A stretch of 64,000 nucleotides of DNA from contig JAALGH010000011.1 in the NCBI GenBank assembly GCA_011800155.1, positions 1,550,001 to 1,614,000 on the forward strand. Direction: 5' to 3'. The DNA is from Flammulina velutipes. Lineage: Eukaryota; Basidiomycota; Agaricomycetes; Agaricales; Physalacriaceae. Each line of letters starts with the position of its first letter. The stretch's first letter is position 1. Of the stretch, positions 13,294 through 24,305 are shown piece by piece. The notes beneath the pieces were generated by a model that saw nothing but the letters and a program-made list of their open reading frames with translations, ran no database searches and was not told the DNA's origin. A program made the translations under genes and the position numbers.

Positions 13294-16188
13294 CGAGGTG
13301 GAAGGGAAAACAAGACAGGACATTAGTCGGGCGCAGTGGTGGTCGTGGGTTAAATAGCGTGGAGTGACTGCAGTCACAGTCAACTGTCTTTTTACGGAAC
13401 GACGCATCAACAAACACTGTAACTGTTCTCCACGCGGCACGTGTCTGCTGCCCTGTCGGATCTATCCCCTTTCAGAAATTCCCATTTCTGGAGATTTCTG
13501 GGCTGGTGTAGCTGTGCCCATCTCATTCTGGATCCTTTCCTTCTGCTGCTAGAGCACAATATTTCATCCTGTAGGCTTTTTCTGCGGTCACTTTTGACTT
13601 GGTCTTTGGCTTTCTCTCACGCCTCCATTTCAATCACCCAATCACATTCGGCGTGCCACTCGCCCGTTTCCGTAGCCGGATCTTTCCTCGAGATACCCGC
13701 AAATGAATGTCGAGACGGTAGCGCTTTAGGCCATTGTAAAGTCCATTGTTCCCCCTCGTCCTTGTTCCCGGCGTGGCGTAGATCTTATACTTATTATCCA
13801 TTGGCCCCGTCGTCTAGGCGATTCCCTCCCCGCCTCCGTAAACTCACCCATAAATCCTGTGCTGATGCAGGCGATGCCCAGAGACAGAAACACATCGAAG
13901 GTGATCTGCGGAGCCAGGTCCTCGGCGCTAATAGCACTAAAATCAGGCCGCGAAAGGAAGCTACACCTTTCCTAGTTGCCTTTTCTTACCCAGGGCATCT
14001 TGAATAGGAAAACTTCCATTCATTATCCATCTCATGTCTTTTGACCTCCTGAAAACGCCACCTAGACCGTCATAGATATTACTCACGCTATTGAGTAGCT
14101 GCCTAATAACGATTTCGGATTATCACACGAAGCTCTATGTTGGTGGACCTACTGCGGACCTTCGAAATGACATGGTTTGGCTCACCCCGCGCTCATGCAT
14201 GACACTTGTTCTCGCACTCCATCGCCCAAGATGGCACCGTAGCACACACCCCATGTCCTTTACAGCTATTCGGGATCTGTCATATCTGACCTCCCGATAA
14301 TCCATCCATCAGATCTATATGCTCCTTAAATCTTATAGCAATTGTTCCTCCGTTAACCCAACGGTGACTCCCCACAAGTTGAAAGTATAAGAACCCTCCC
14401 GGCGGACCCGAGCGAACAATTAAACCGGACAACACCTTCCCACAATAACACTTTGTCCGCCGACTGCAACCTAATTCAATTCCCGTGAGTGGCTCAGCTC
14501 TTACGCTGCCGAGGTGTAGTTGAGATTTCGGCCTGGAGTGCGGTTGCCAACGACATCGCCAACCGCCAGTCCATCTCCCGTACCCACATATAGATCTCTT
14601 CTACTCATCGGATTAAGATGTCAACTCAAAATAGAACTACCATACGGACAGGGTTTCCCCCCACGCGCCTGAATATCGTTTGGCGCCGGGGAAGCCATGA
14701 CATGCGACAAGAATCGCGCCAGACGAGCGGGTATGCATGCTCTCCAATCTCTACGCCAATAAACAAATACAATTGTATGGAGCTTGGAAAGATCCCATTT
14801 TGCGCAGACGATGCACCCACGAGGCCACCCCGTAATGTTGAAACGCCACGATGTCAAGAGCAATGCGGACGCTCATTGCATATTACAGCTGCAGCTCGAT
14901 GAAAGATGTTTGGTATAGGTGTATGGACGCCATGCTTTACCTGGCAGAGAGACGTAACCGAGCGGGTGACCGCCAGAAGCAATGCGTCCAGTAAGCAGCA
15001 AGCAAGTCGTGTGCCGACCGGGTTTTCCAGTCCTCGACAAGCTGTATCGTCCATAAACCAGCTCACATTCTGTCAGTCAGAACGGATCAGCACGCATTGG
15101 CGCTGTCACGAAAATGCGTTCAGAGAAAAATACTCGACGCGAGATCTCCAGATCACCAGGCTCGACGCATCCTAGATAGAGATATTCTGTTAGATCTAGT
15201 TAATAGTAGATAGATAGCTTAGAGAAACAGACCGCTAAGGCTCTTCAAGATCGTCACCGCCAATTAGGGAGCGCCACACTTTGTTCAAAACCCAGAGGTG
15301 AAGAGTGAGATCCCGCAAGCCCAAGCCTTGGGCCAATGAACGTTGCAGTCCAGTCCGCAATGGCTCCCTACTGCCGGTCAGTGGCGCAGGTAGAAGACGC
15401 GACTCGGCTCCCGAGTCGGTGTTAGTGGCACACAACTCCATCTCAATCTACAAGAAAGAGCATCAGAACTAGCGACAAAATGAAGGAAAAGTATATACCT
15501 GCTTCAAGGCTGGGAATCCAGGACCTCAAAAAATTCCCAACGGACCCGACAAGCCACGTCGCCTTGCGCCACATCACGAGAAGATACAGCAGCTGTAATC
15601 GAGCTTTAGGTCATCGAGAGCCGGATTTTCCAGATGATGTTCTCTAGGACAGAAAATTAGCGCAAATAACCACATCGTAAAAGGCTGTAGAGAGGGAACG
15701 AGCTCAGGACCCCCAGCTCAAGAAAAAAGCGCCACAGTGGCCAGCCACGCCGCTAGGCACCGAGTAGTTCGAAATGCCTGCCCCTTCAGCAAACTTTGTA
15801 TAGACCTACTCAATGCTTCAGGTTGTCAGCGATGATAATGACCAGATGACGGCGGGAGGTGCAAACGTATAGTTCGAGACCCTGCTTGTTGTCCCTGAAC
15901 ATCAAGTGATGAGTCGGAGACAGGAAAGTGCCGAGCGGTGCAGTCATTACAGGCTAGAAGCACGAAGATTACAAGCGCTGGACTGAAATCTTTTCTTAAC
16001 GTAAGTAACATGATCCACAGTCTTCGTCTGACAGCAGTACACCTAAATCCAGCCAAACAGCATTCAAGTTCGAGCCGGTAGCATCTAAATGATTCGGAGT
16101 AGTGATCGTAGTAACTGGTAATAATACAAAGAGTGTGCTCTAGAATTGTGTGATAACGTCAAAAAAAACCAAAACCCAGATCGAAACC
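13294..16188. other. 2.9-kb region with no convincing gene
   Basis: This is the longest gene-poor stretch in the window. Frames such as 13441-14007 (plus), 14618-14902 (plus), 14854-15066 (minus) and 15826-16056 (minus) have no recognisable motif; the last begins with a hydrophobic segment that could resemble a signal peptide. GCGCCAC boxes occur at 15271-15277, 15566-15572 and 15729-15735. A short AT-rich GATA/TAGA-like stretch lies at 15180-15225. Content may be decayed repeats or non-coding RNA; nothing specific can be claimed. Confidence 0.4.
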
Positions 16189-19130
16189 CTATACCGCAAA
16201 CCGAGAAGTGTCCACCGTAGGTGTACTTACAATGGGAGGACTGAAGCACTCGCCGCCACTCGACGTCCCAGCGTCCACATAAACCTCCCTCAACTTCCTC
16301 CATATCGCCCTAAACGTAGTCGCTGATCCCTTATCCTGCACCAACGCAATCGCCGTAGAATAACCAGACGGCGCTGGAAGATGGAACGTCGGACTGGGCA
16401 ATGGTGAGGTGTAAGGACTTTTGGCCATCAGGGTGCTTGCTCTCCCCCTCGTGAGTGGAGGCGCAGCAAGGAAAGTAGGCGTCATGAGCGGTGAATCCAG
16501 CTGCTGAGGAGAATTCGTCGTTGAGGCGACGGGTGAGAGCCAAATCCTGAAGCGCACGGCCTTCATATTTGCCAGCTCGCCGGATGGCTCGTCCACTCTA
16601 CACCGCATCATACATTCTACACCCATCTCGGTAGCAACACCCAACCTTGCCAATATCCGGCTTAGCTCAAAGCGCGTTTTCGTGCCATCTTCAATGGAAT
16701 ACAAGACCCAAGGTGTGCTAAGAGTCTGTCCCTGTTGCTTCCATCCGAATAAATTCGAGAACCAGCCTTTGAATTCGCCGACGACGGGGGAGGCAAGCAT
16801 CCGACTATTTTGGGCACTAATAGAAGGAGGAGCGGGCGTTCCAGGCGAATTCAATAGTGAAAACGTAGAGCGCTTGCGGTTCAGTGCAGGGAACTCCAAG
16901 GGCGGCGCTGTTGTATGTGGATTAGCAAAATGATCATGCGAATCAATAGAAATGCCTTACGTCGGTTTTTGCGCTCCTTTGTCACCTTCTGTACAGTTCC
17001 CGACGACGACGCGGGGCTCGGAATATTGGCCACATTTCTGCCGACATCTCGAGGAGCATCCAGACTGTCTGCCCGCTGTACATATTCTTCTCCGACCGTC
17101 TTGTTCTCTTTGCCAGGAAGACTCGACACTGGACGGTTGGTAGTCCGGTCTCCTTGTTCGAGGACCCCGAGGGCGCTGAACCTAGCGAGAAGGTCATCTG
17201 CAGTTTCGGGCGTGGTTTTTGCCACTGGTGAGAAGGCTGGAAGAAGTGCAGGAGACGCAACTGGATCAGTCTGGGCGGAGTAGGAGGTGGTCGGAGAACT
17301 GATAGGCGAGGCGTGGACGGAAGGTTGTGTAGCAACAGCCAACAAGTCGACTTGGGGTGAAGGATGGCGAGAGTGTCGTCGAGACGCACGACGTGAAGGA
17401 ATTACGGGATCCGAAGGGACCATAGGAACAGCTGTGTCGTTATCGGTCATCGACATGTGCGAATATGTGTATCCGCGCCGAGGAGTTGGGCGAGCGATGA
17501 TGGGAGTCATGCCCAAAGAAGACTTTGGCAGGATAGCGTTTTGTCCTTGGAAAGAGGTGCGATTACCGCCTGCTCTGTCAAACACGGCGGGTTGGCGAGG
17601 GCCTCCAGGCGATGCGGGCCGTTCGCGAGCGATGGTGACTGCGCGCCTCATGGGCGGTGCGGATGGCTGTGGCGAGTGAGTGGTCTGGAGAGCCGATTGT
17701 GATCGACCAGTCATCGGTCTATCTGGCAACCCCGCAGATCCCTTGCTGATGTCGTACTTCTTGTGGATGTCAAGGCCAATTTTTGTATCCAGCTCCCAGC
17801 CAAGATTGAAGCTCATGTTGGAAAGAGTGTCGGAAGGTAGAGGTAGAGCCGAAGCTGCAGTTTCGGAAGAGTCGCTATTCTTCTGTGTCTCCTCGCGGTA
17901 CTGACCAAGTAGAAAGTAGAAAGCCTTCGCATGTTCGCCATGGCCGACAGGAGAGCAAAGATCGCGCTTGATGTTTTCTCCGTTTTCTGATGCATGCCTT
18001 CCCCAGATGATGACGAGTGACGCAAAAAGTTCTTTGTCGATGAGAGAAGGATCCGGGATCGGTCGAGCAAGGATACTCGTAGAGGGAGGCGATGGCGAGT
18101 TGTCTACGATCATACAGCGGCTGGCGGCAGTTGACACGGACATCCAAGGATGCGAAAGAACCTCTTGCACCTGGGAAACGATTAGACAAAAAGCGCGATG
18201 GAAAAAAGGAGGACATACACTGATCCTGCGGCTGACGTCGACGACGAGCATGCGTGTCAACAGGTCCTGAGCCAGAGGATCGATCCAGGCAGGCATGTCG
18301 AACTTGCCGCATTTGACCTTGTTGAGGAGCGTCTTGACGTTCTTGTCATCGAAAGGGAGTCGCCCAGTAAGCAGAGCGAAGAGAATGACACCACAGCTCC
18401 AGACGTCGGTAGCGGTTCCTTGGTAGCGCTCGCCGTTTACGATTTCTGGACTGGCGTAATGAGGCGAACCACAGCTAGTTTCGAGTTGGAGAGAGGGCGG
18501 CGCAAAGGCAGCCATGCCCCAGTCGGCTATCTTGATGATGGGAGGAGATAGAGACGCTATAAGGATGTTTTCAGGTTTTAGGTCGCGATGGATGATAGAG
18601 AATGTATGCGCGTAGTTGAGACCGTTGACGATTTGGCGGAAGAATGTGAGGGCCTCATGGGCGTGTAGGCGACCACGGTTGACGAGAAAGTCGAAGAGCT
18701 CTCCGCCTTGGACGTACTCGAGGACGAGGAAGAGTTCTCTTTTCCCTTCGTAGACGTCGTAGATGCGTAGGATGTTGGGATGGTTCATGAGCTTCATCAT
18801 CGTGATTTCGCGGTCGATGCCGAGTCTCTGTTTCTCGGATTTTGCCCGCTGTGTTGCCAGAGAAGCGCGGGAGTTCATGAGAGGAGCGAGTGGGAGAATC
18901 TTGACAGCGGCGAACTGGCCAGTGACTTTGTGCTTGGCGATTTTGACACGACCAGAAGCGCCTTTGCCAACGCATTCGCCAATGATCCACGGGCCTATAT
19001 GCGTCGGATCTGAGGGCAGGTCAAAGGCGTGCGAGCCGCCAGCAGCAGCCTTTTCCTTTTCCCAGCGAGTACCGAGAGGAGCATCGTACTGAATAGGCGG
19101 TGCTCGTGGCGGAAGAGCAGCAGACGACAT
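16189..19130 (-). CDS. NIM1/CDR/HSL1-GIN4-type Ser/Thr kinase
   Basis: Fungal NIM1-related kinases restrain Wee1 and couple septum or bud-neck events to mitosis. Start MSSAALPPRAPPIQYD (19130) is preferred to an upstream ATG at 19235. The kinase domain has the Gly loop GECVGKGASGRVKIAKHKV, Lys in FAAVKILPL, catalytic loop IIHRDLKPENIL, the metal-binding motif as ADWGMAAF (DWG instead of DFG), activation segment ETSCGSPHYASPEI and WSCGVILFALLTGRLPFDD. An intron near 18180 precedes VQEVLSHPWMSVS. A long Ser/Pro-rich region follows (KTIGL-like part: LGWELDTKIGLDIHKKYDIS). After an intron at about 16910-16965 the last exon holds FKGWFSNLFGWKQQ and VATEMGVECMMRCRVDE, resembling the KA1-type lipid-binding end of HSL1/GIN4 kinases. 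About 950 residues. It is divergent from the PPR-like gene. Confidence 0.88.
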
Positions 19131-19283
19131 GGCGAGCAGAGGCAGAGATATACAGAAATCGACAAAAAGGCAGCGCGACCAGCGAGCAGCAAGGCGAGCA
19201 GATGGTGGTAGAAGGCAAGAGGCGATCCACTCCACGAATCGCGGGATAACCGTGCCAGATCACGTGGAGTGTCTGACACACCA

Positions 19284-19294
19284 TAGGGTTAGGG
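19284..19294. promoter_or_regulatory. TAGGGTTAGGG telo-box in the kinase/PPR divergent promoter
   Basis: Same 11-mer as at 4664, here 154 bp from the kinase start (19130, minus) and 104 bp from the PPR-like start (19398, plus). The sequence is read directly; binding by a TRF/Tbf1-like factor is an inference. Confidence 0.5.
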
Positions 19295-19397
19295 TCTCCA
19301 CTCTATATTCGGTCCATCTTCATTTTCTCGGTATGTTCTTCGTAAATTGTAACGAATTGCTATCTGAACCAACGCAGAGGGCCGTGAACCCATATGA

Positions 19398-22331
19398 ATG
19401 GTACTTGCACACCTGGTGGCTCCGCACAGATGGCGTGGCCTCCGCTCGTTCGTGCTTTCCCGACCGTTCGCCGAGAAACTGTCGCCTGCCTCCCGTGCTA
19501 AGGAAATCTATCCCATTCATCCTCCAAATCCCGCCGTATTTGAGGAATCTCTGGGTGATATCCCCGTCGTATGGGATACCGCCAAATCTCGGCTGCAGGT
19601 TTTGCAGAATGTCGTGGCGAAACGGGACTGGACGCTCGCAACTCGTCTTCGCGATGAAATGTTGGAAAACGGACAGCACATCCCGCTTGATTCAGTGTAC
19701 GAAGAGGGCGCCATAGCGTCTCTGTCTCTGCCCCAGTCCTTTTCCAAGTGGCTCCAATTATATCCCAACGCCGAAAACGGGCCCTCCAATCCGTTAACAT
19801 CTCTGCGCGCCACACTGCTGCATTCCACGTCGGTCGATCCTTCCCTCGTATTCGAGTTCGGACTCATCATAGCCGAAAAAGGATATCACTCCATAGTCCG
19901 ACAAGAAATCCTTCCCCACATCTCTCGCGCCGCCGGCACCGACGCCATGACCGCCCGACTAAAAACTCTGCTACTCCCCTCCGTGCTCTCTCCTTCTCCT
20001 TCCTCTTCTTTCCTCGAAGACGAAGACCTTGTAGACTATACAGCGTTCGTGCCAACCCCTTGGGCTCAACCCGACAACCGCGTCCACTCCGGGGACATAC
20101 TCACCCATCTCCAATCCCTCCTTCAAGACCGGAAACTCATCCAGGCTGAAATAGTCCTTCGTGAAATACAAGACCTGGGCATCGACATTCCCTCCTCGCT
20201 CATCTATCTCAAAGCAGCCGAGACAGTCCTACATCCGGAATACCGAGGCGAGCTTCCCTTCCAACACTTCGAGAAATGGTTCTCCCTCGTCCCCGCATGT
20301 CACGAAAGTCCTCTCGAAGAGTTTACGACAGTCCGCCAGCGCATCTTTTGGTCTCCCGCGACCAATATGCATCTCGTCATTCCATTCCTTCTCGTTTGCG
20401 CCCGGAAGGGATACTTTGGCATACTCACGCAGCACATGGATGCCTTGCGCTACGCCGCGGATGATGTCGTGCTCTCCGTGTATACCGACATGCAACACCA
20501 CTCCAAGGCCTACCTCACATCCCTCAATAAACGAGAGAGCTCCGTTCCCGCGATGCTTCGCAAGCTACATCGCAGGATCCTCTCAGTCTTGTCAAAGGCT
20601 AATCGACACGAACTCGCTGCCCGGGTGCTGCACAGTGCCGATGCCGAGGTGGTTTCCCCACTATTATCGGTGCTATCCAAGGACAACCTGAGCACGATAG
20701 AGCCTGGTGCATCATCACCCAAGAAGTGGGCTGACAGCCATTCTGAGGAGCGACTCGAGGATCTCCTTCAACTCGCTTCATTCTCCTCCGTCGCAGATAA
20801 ATTCCAAACAGACACACCAATGGTCTTCGATACTCCTCGCGAGTACCTCATGTACCTCCGTGGGATAGCCACACAACGCAGAGTCCCCCACCCCCACACC
20901 CTCATGGACTTTTACACGACCTATACCGACAGCGGTCGGACACGCGCCATCGACCTTCTCCGCACTCGGTATTTCCGCTTAAACTACCCCGCAGCCTCCA
21001 TCCTCCTCTGGACCGAAATGGTAGCGGACTACCGCGAAGAGCAATACCTCCAAGTGCTCTCCACCTTCTGCCACAACTTCTACATGGCCGGAGTTCCGCG
21101 TGCAAAGGTCGTGACCGCTTTGAAGAACATGCCACCCGGGCGACACCGAGCGATCCCCAGTCGAGGCAAACTCTATCCATTGCCCATCCAGAGTGCCTTG
21201 ATTTGGCAATGCCTCGCGTCGCTGGAGACACATCTTGATAGCTTGGAGAAGCTGTACTGGGAACTGCTTGACGCGTGCAGGGGCAAGTACCAGGTCGGGC
21301 CACACGATATGTTCAAAGGCGTCAACGAAATCAACAATCCCGCATGGAAAGGCCTGCCCGTTGCCGAGTCAGCGTTTACACCCTTCCTCAAGAAGCTGAT
21401 GCGTCACTCGGGCGTCTCACGAGGAATTCGCATGTTGAATGATATGGCCGAAGTTGGTTTAGCGCCTACAATTTATCACTACACGGAAGTGGCTGCCTAC
21501 GCTGCGAAGATCAGAGACAACCGAACCGCCTTTTTCATCCTTGAGAAGATGGAAGAAAGTTGGGGAGTTCGTCCGGAGGCAGAGATCGACGCTTCGCATC
21601 TACAAGAGGATTATATGGCCTTTGACTTCACTTTAGATGATCCAAAGGAAACAGACGGCACATGGGATACTGCATCGGAGGAGGTGCCTTCACCGCCTGC
21701 TGGGACCAATCCTTCTGGGACGCTTAGCCCTCCTGTCAAATCATTCGAAGATGCGAGCCCTTCTATCAACGTTCCTAGTAAGTGTACACGTCATGTTTGC
21801 AATCTTGGAATTAATTTCTTCCTCACAGGTAATGCACCTACAAACGCCGCTCTAACGCCAGAGATCTCTGCGGAACCGTTATTCGTGGACACAATTGCTT
21901 CCCCATCCCTCGGGATCAGCGAAACCACACTATCAAAGGAGGTACCTGCCTCCCCGGTCGATGTTTCCGGTAGGTATCAAAGGCACCTGCGCATCCACGT
22001 AGCTAACCTTGCTATCTCAACAGCGCCTATCTCTCCTCCCCATTCGAACCCGTCATTCGTCTTCTACGTAGCAGTCATGCGCGGATTCCTCATGTCCCGC
22101 GAAATGGCTGCCCTCCAAGAAGTGCATAACCATTTTTTACGGTTTTACGATCCCGAGACATTGGACGACGAGCATCTCAACCTCTTGTATGATGATTGGC
22201 GGACCGTTCTGGCTGGCGAGAGATATCCAACACGACTACCCAAACGCGTCTTAAATGTGAGTCTCATGCGGGATGGGATACATTGATATGAATACTGATG
22301 ATGATTAATGCAGATGCTACAAAACGAATAA
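19398..22331 (+). CDS. PPR-like mitochondrial protein of about 930 residues
   Basis: The N-terminus MVLAHLVAPHRWRGLRSFVL SRPF has Arg residues and no acidic ones, as in a mitochondrial presequence. The body is all-helical with PPR-like pairs, for example AKSRLQVLQNVVAKRDWTLA TRLRDEM, FLKKLMRHSGVSRGIRMLND followed by MAEVGLAPTIYHYTEVAAYA and IRDNRTAFFILEKMEESWGV RPE. Pentatricopeptide proteins bind organellar RNA, so a role in mitochondrial RNA metabolism is likely. The first 2.3 kb form one uninterrupted exon. Then two introns of 51 nt (GTAAGT..CACAG, near 21780) and 54 nt (GTAGGT..AACAG, near 21971) lie in a Pro/Ser-rich linker; both have length 3n and no stop. A last intron (GTGAGT..TGCAG) leads to a final exon encoding MLQNE and TAA at 22329-22331. 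Confidence 0.75.
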
Positions 22332-22389
22332 TAGTACAACAACAAAGCTGTTCGTATAAAGAATAAAAATACCCAGCGGTGCCAGTGCG

Positions 22390-23049
22390 CTAAGAAGCCC
22401 AGCTATGATTCAAGTGCACCTTCCACTTCGACTGATCCCCATCCTGCGATCTCAGAGAAACGCCAGCGAATTGTGAGATCGTTCTATCGTGAGCGCCACA
22501 CAAACATTCTTCTACACCCATTCCCAGTTTGCCCCGTAGAACTGACGTGATTCGGGAGATGATGTCGCCTACGGTGACGGGAGACCCCTGCACCTCGATG
22601 TTGAAGCGCCCGTGGCATATCTCGACGAGCAGGTATATGCATTTAAGAGGCGGATGACAGGCGAGCTCTTGTTCGTGGTGAGAGGGCGGTTTACTCGCTC
22701 CGAGGCGGAGGGAGCTGTGGATGGATATATGCGGGGGATGTGACGGCGTGGGTTTGGGCGGGAGCGCGTAGATTGATTGTGACGCTTTCGCGACCGGGGG
22801 ACTCTGCTGTGGATGAAATGGGGGCGGCGACGGCTTAAGCGTCGCGAATGGTTCAGTCTTCCGTGTGCCCGCGTCAGACGGTGCGTATATCTCGTAGGAA
22901 GGCCGCCTGGGACGCAAAGAAGGCTCGGGGGAAAGCTTTAACGCGGATTTTACAGGTTGAGAACGTACGCGTCGGTGTTGAGGGAGATAGACGTGGCCCT
23001 CGAGCGGCTGGGCGATCTCGTTCCAATGGACGCACTTCAAGTTTCCCAT
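22390..23049 (-). CDS. DUF6699-like basidiomycete protein
   Basis: About 219 residues from MGNLKCVHWNEIAQPLEGHV. The N-terminal half is Pro/Ser-rich and disordered (PPPFHPQQSPPV, PPKPTPSHPPHISIH). The C-terminal half has the layout of DUF6699 proteins, common in Agaricomycetes: CHPPLKCIYLLVEICHGRFN IEVQG, then VTVGDIISRITSVLRGKLGM (the 'VTVxDVL..I...L' helix is the clearest sign) and VSLRSQDGDQSKWKVHL. The function of the domain is unknown. No intron is needed. Its 3' end is 59 bp from the stop of the convergent PPR-like gene. Confidence 0.6.
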   Translation of the reverse strand: MGNLKCVHWNEIAQPLEGHVYLPQHRRVRSQPVKSALKLSPEPSLRPRRPSYEIYAPSDAGTRKTEPFATLKPSPPPFHPQQSPPVAKASQSIYALPPKPTPSHPPHISIHSSLRLGASKPPSHHEQELACHPPLKCIYLLVEICHGRFNIEVQGSPVTVGDIISRITSVLRGKLGMGVEECLCGAHDRTISQFAGVSLRSQDGDQSKWKVHLNHSWAS

Positions 23050-24305
23050 GTTATGCCAGTGGCGAGACGGTGGGGCGAACCGACCTTTATCTAGTGCTGC
23101 GGGCGTTTTTTCTGTCTATGCATTGGCCTCGAGGGCACCTCGAGGTAGGCTACGAAATAGTCCATCCCATCGCGTTGGGAGACGAGGTACTTTTGAAGAG
23201 TACCCCGTGGCCCGAACAGTGAATGATGAGATGGAGCTTTTAATCGCCGGGTGGGGACCAACACCGCATAGATAAGCCTATTCCTTACTAACCATTCCGA
23301 TTGTGTCCAAGCTGTCCATAGTTCCCGGAGTCTGCCACGTACATTGTCCAAGGTGAGGAATTTATGCATGGAAAAGGCAAAGACTCGGAAATACACAGCG
23401 CGCTAAAGTGCTCCAGGTTTCCACTTACTGGCGCCACAGAAGATGGAGGCTGCATTGAAGCATCAGCCGTGAAGGTGCGGAGATGCTCCATGTGATGGTT
23501 TGAATAGGATTACTTACGACATGAGAAGAATGGGAGTGCGTGAATGACGATGACCTCTCAGCCACACGAGGCTAGAGGAGGGTAAAAGATCGTCGCTCCT
23601 CGATGCCGACAAACTATGTACCAGTGTACTATAAACTTTGTGGGGGACTAGTAAGTGTATTGATGTCATTCCATCCCCCACAATGTCATTAACCGCACCT
23701 ACATATCACAGCCCAACTCATACCTCCAAAAGCCAGCCTTAGGATGCTTCAAACCTACACAACATGTGAATTTTGCCCACATACACAGAATCCCAGCCTC
23801 CGGAAAAAGCGGTGATAACAGTGGCGCACCACATCATACTCACAGAATTCCCGGATAAGATAGTGGAACCCCAACGCGAGGCAACCCATCCTTCTTACAA
23901 GACCCGAGCGTGGCGCCACACTACCGACGGAATCATTCAATTGGAGCACGACCCAACTATGTCGTACCACTACCGCCTCACCTCCAGCATGCGTACAACT
24001 CGAGGCTTTCTTTGAATTCACTCCTGGAGCCACGAGTCTAGACTGTAGGCGCCTGTTGCATACATACACGGCTTCCTATCTCCAGACTCAGAGCAACACT
24101 CAACAAATAACTACCCATGCAATCCAAGCCTTGCACAAATAAAAACACGTTGTATGTACTTACTACATAACATAAACAAATGCTGCGAGCTTCGTGGTCA
24201 TAACAAAAAGGTAACGTAGGAAATATGCGTCGTTCGTGTCGTTCATACCCGGCGGGGAAAAAAATACATAGGCCAACGACCTAACGTCGTCAGCCCAGCC
24301 ACGAC
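23050..24305. other. 1.26-kb gap with GCGCCAC boxes, no gene seen
   Basis: Upstream flank of the DUF6699-like gene and 3' flank of Polo kinase. It holds GCGCCAC at 23431-23437, GTGGCGC at 23821-23827 and the full palindrome GTGGCGCCAC at 23910-23919. Short frames (23773-24015, 23755-24069) have no recognisable feature. Confidence 0.4.

Noticed and set aside
13441..14007. 188-residue plus-strand frame
   Set aside because: No motif, no promoter signal and irregular composition; likely chance.
4664..19294. TTAGGG units as a sign of a telomere or interstitial telomere repeat
   Set aside because: Only two units each, located in promoters; no long array.
19749..20149. Second frame in the PPR-like gene (Arg-rich)
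   Set aside because: Shadow frame of the long exon with extreme Arg/Ser composition.
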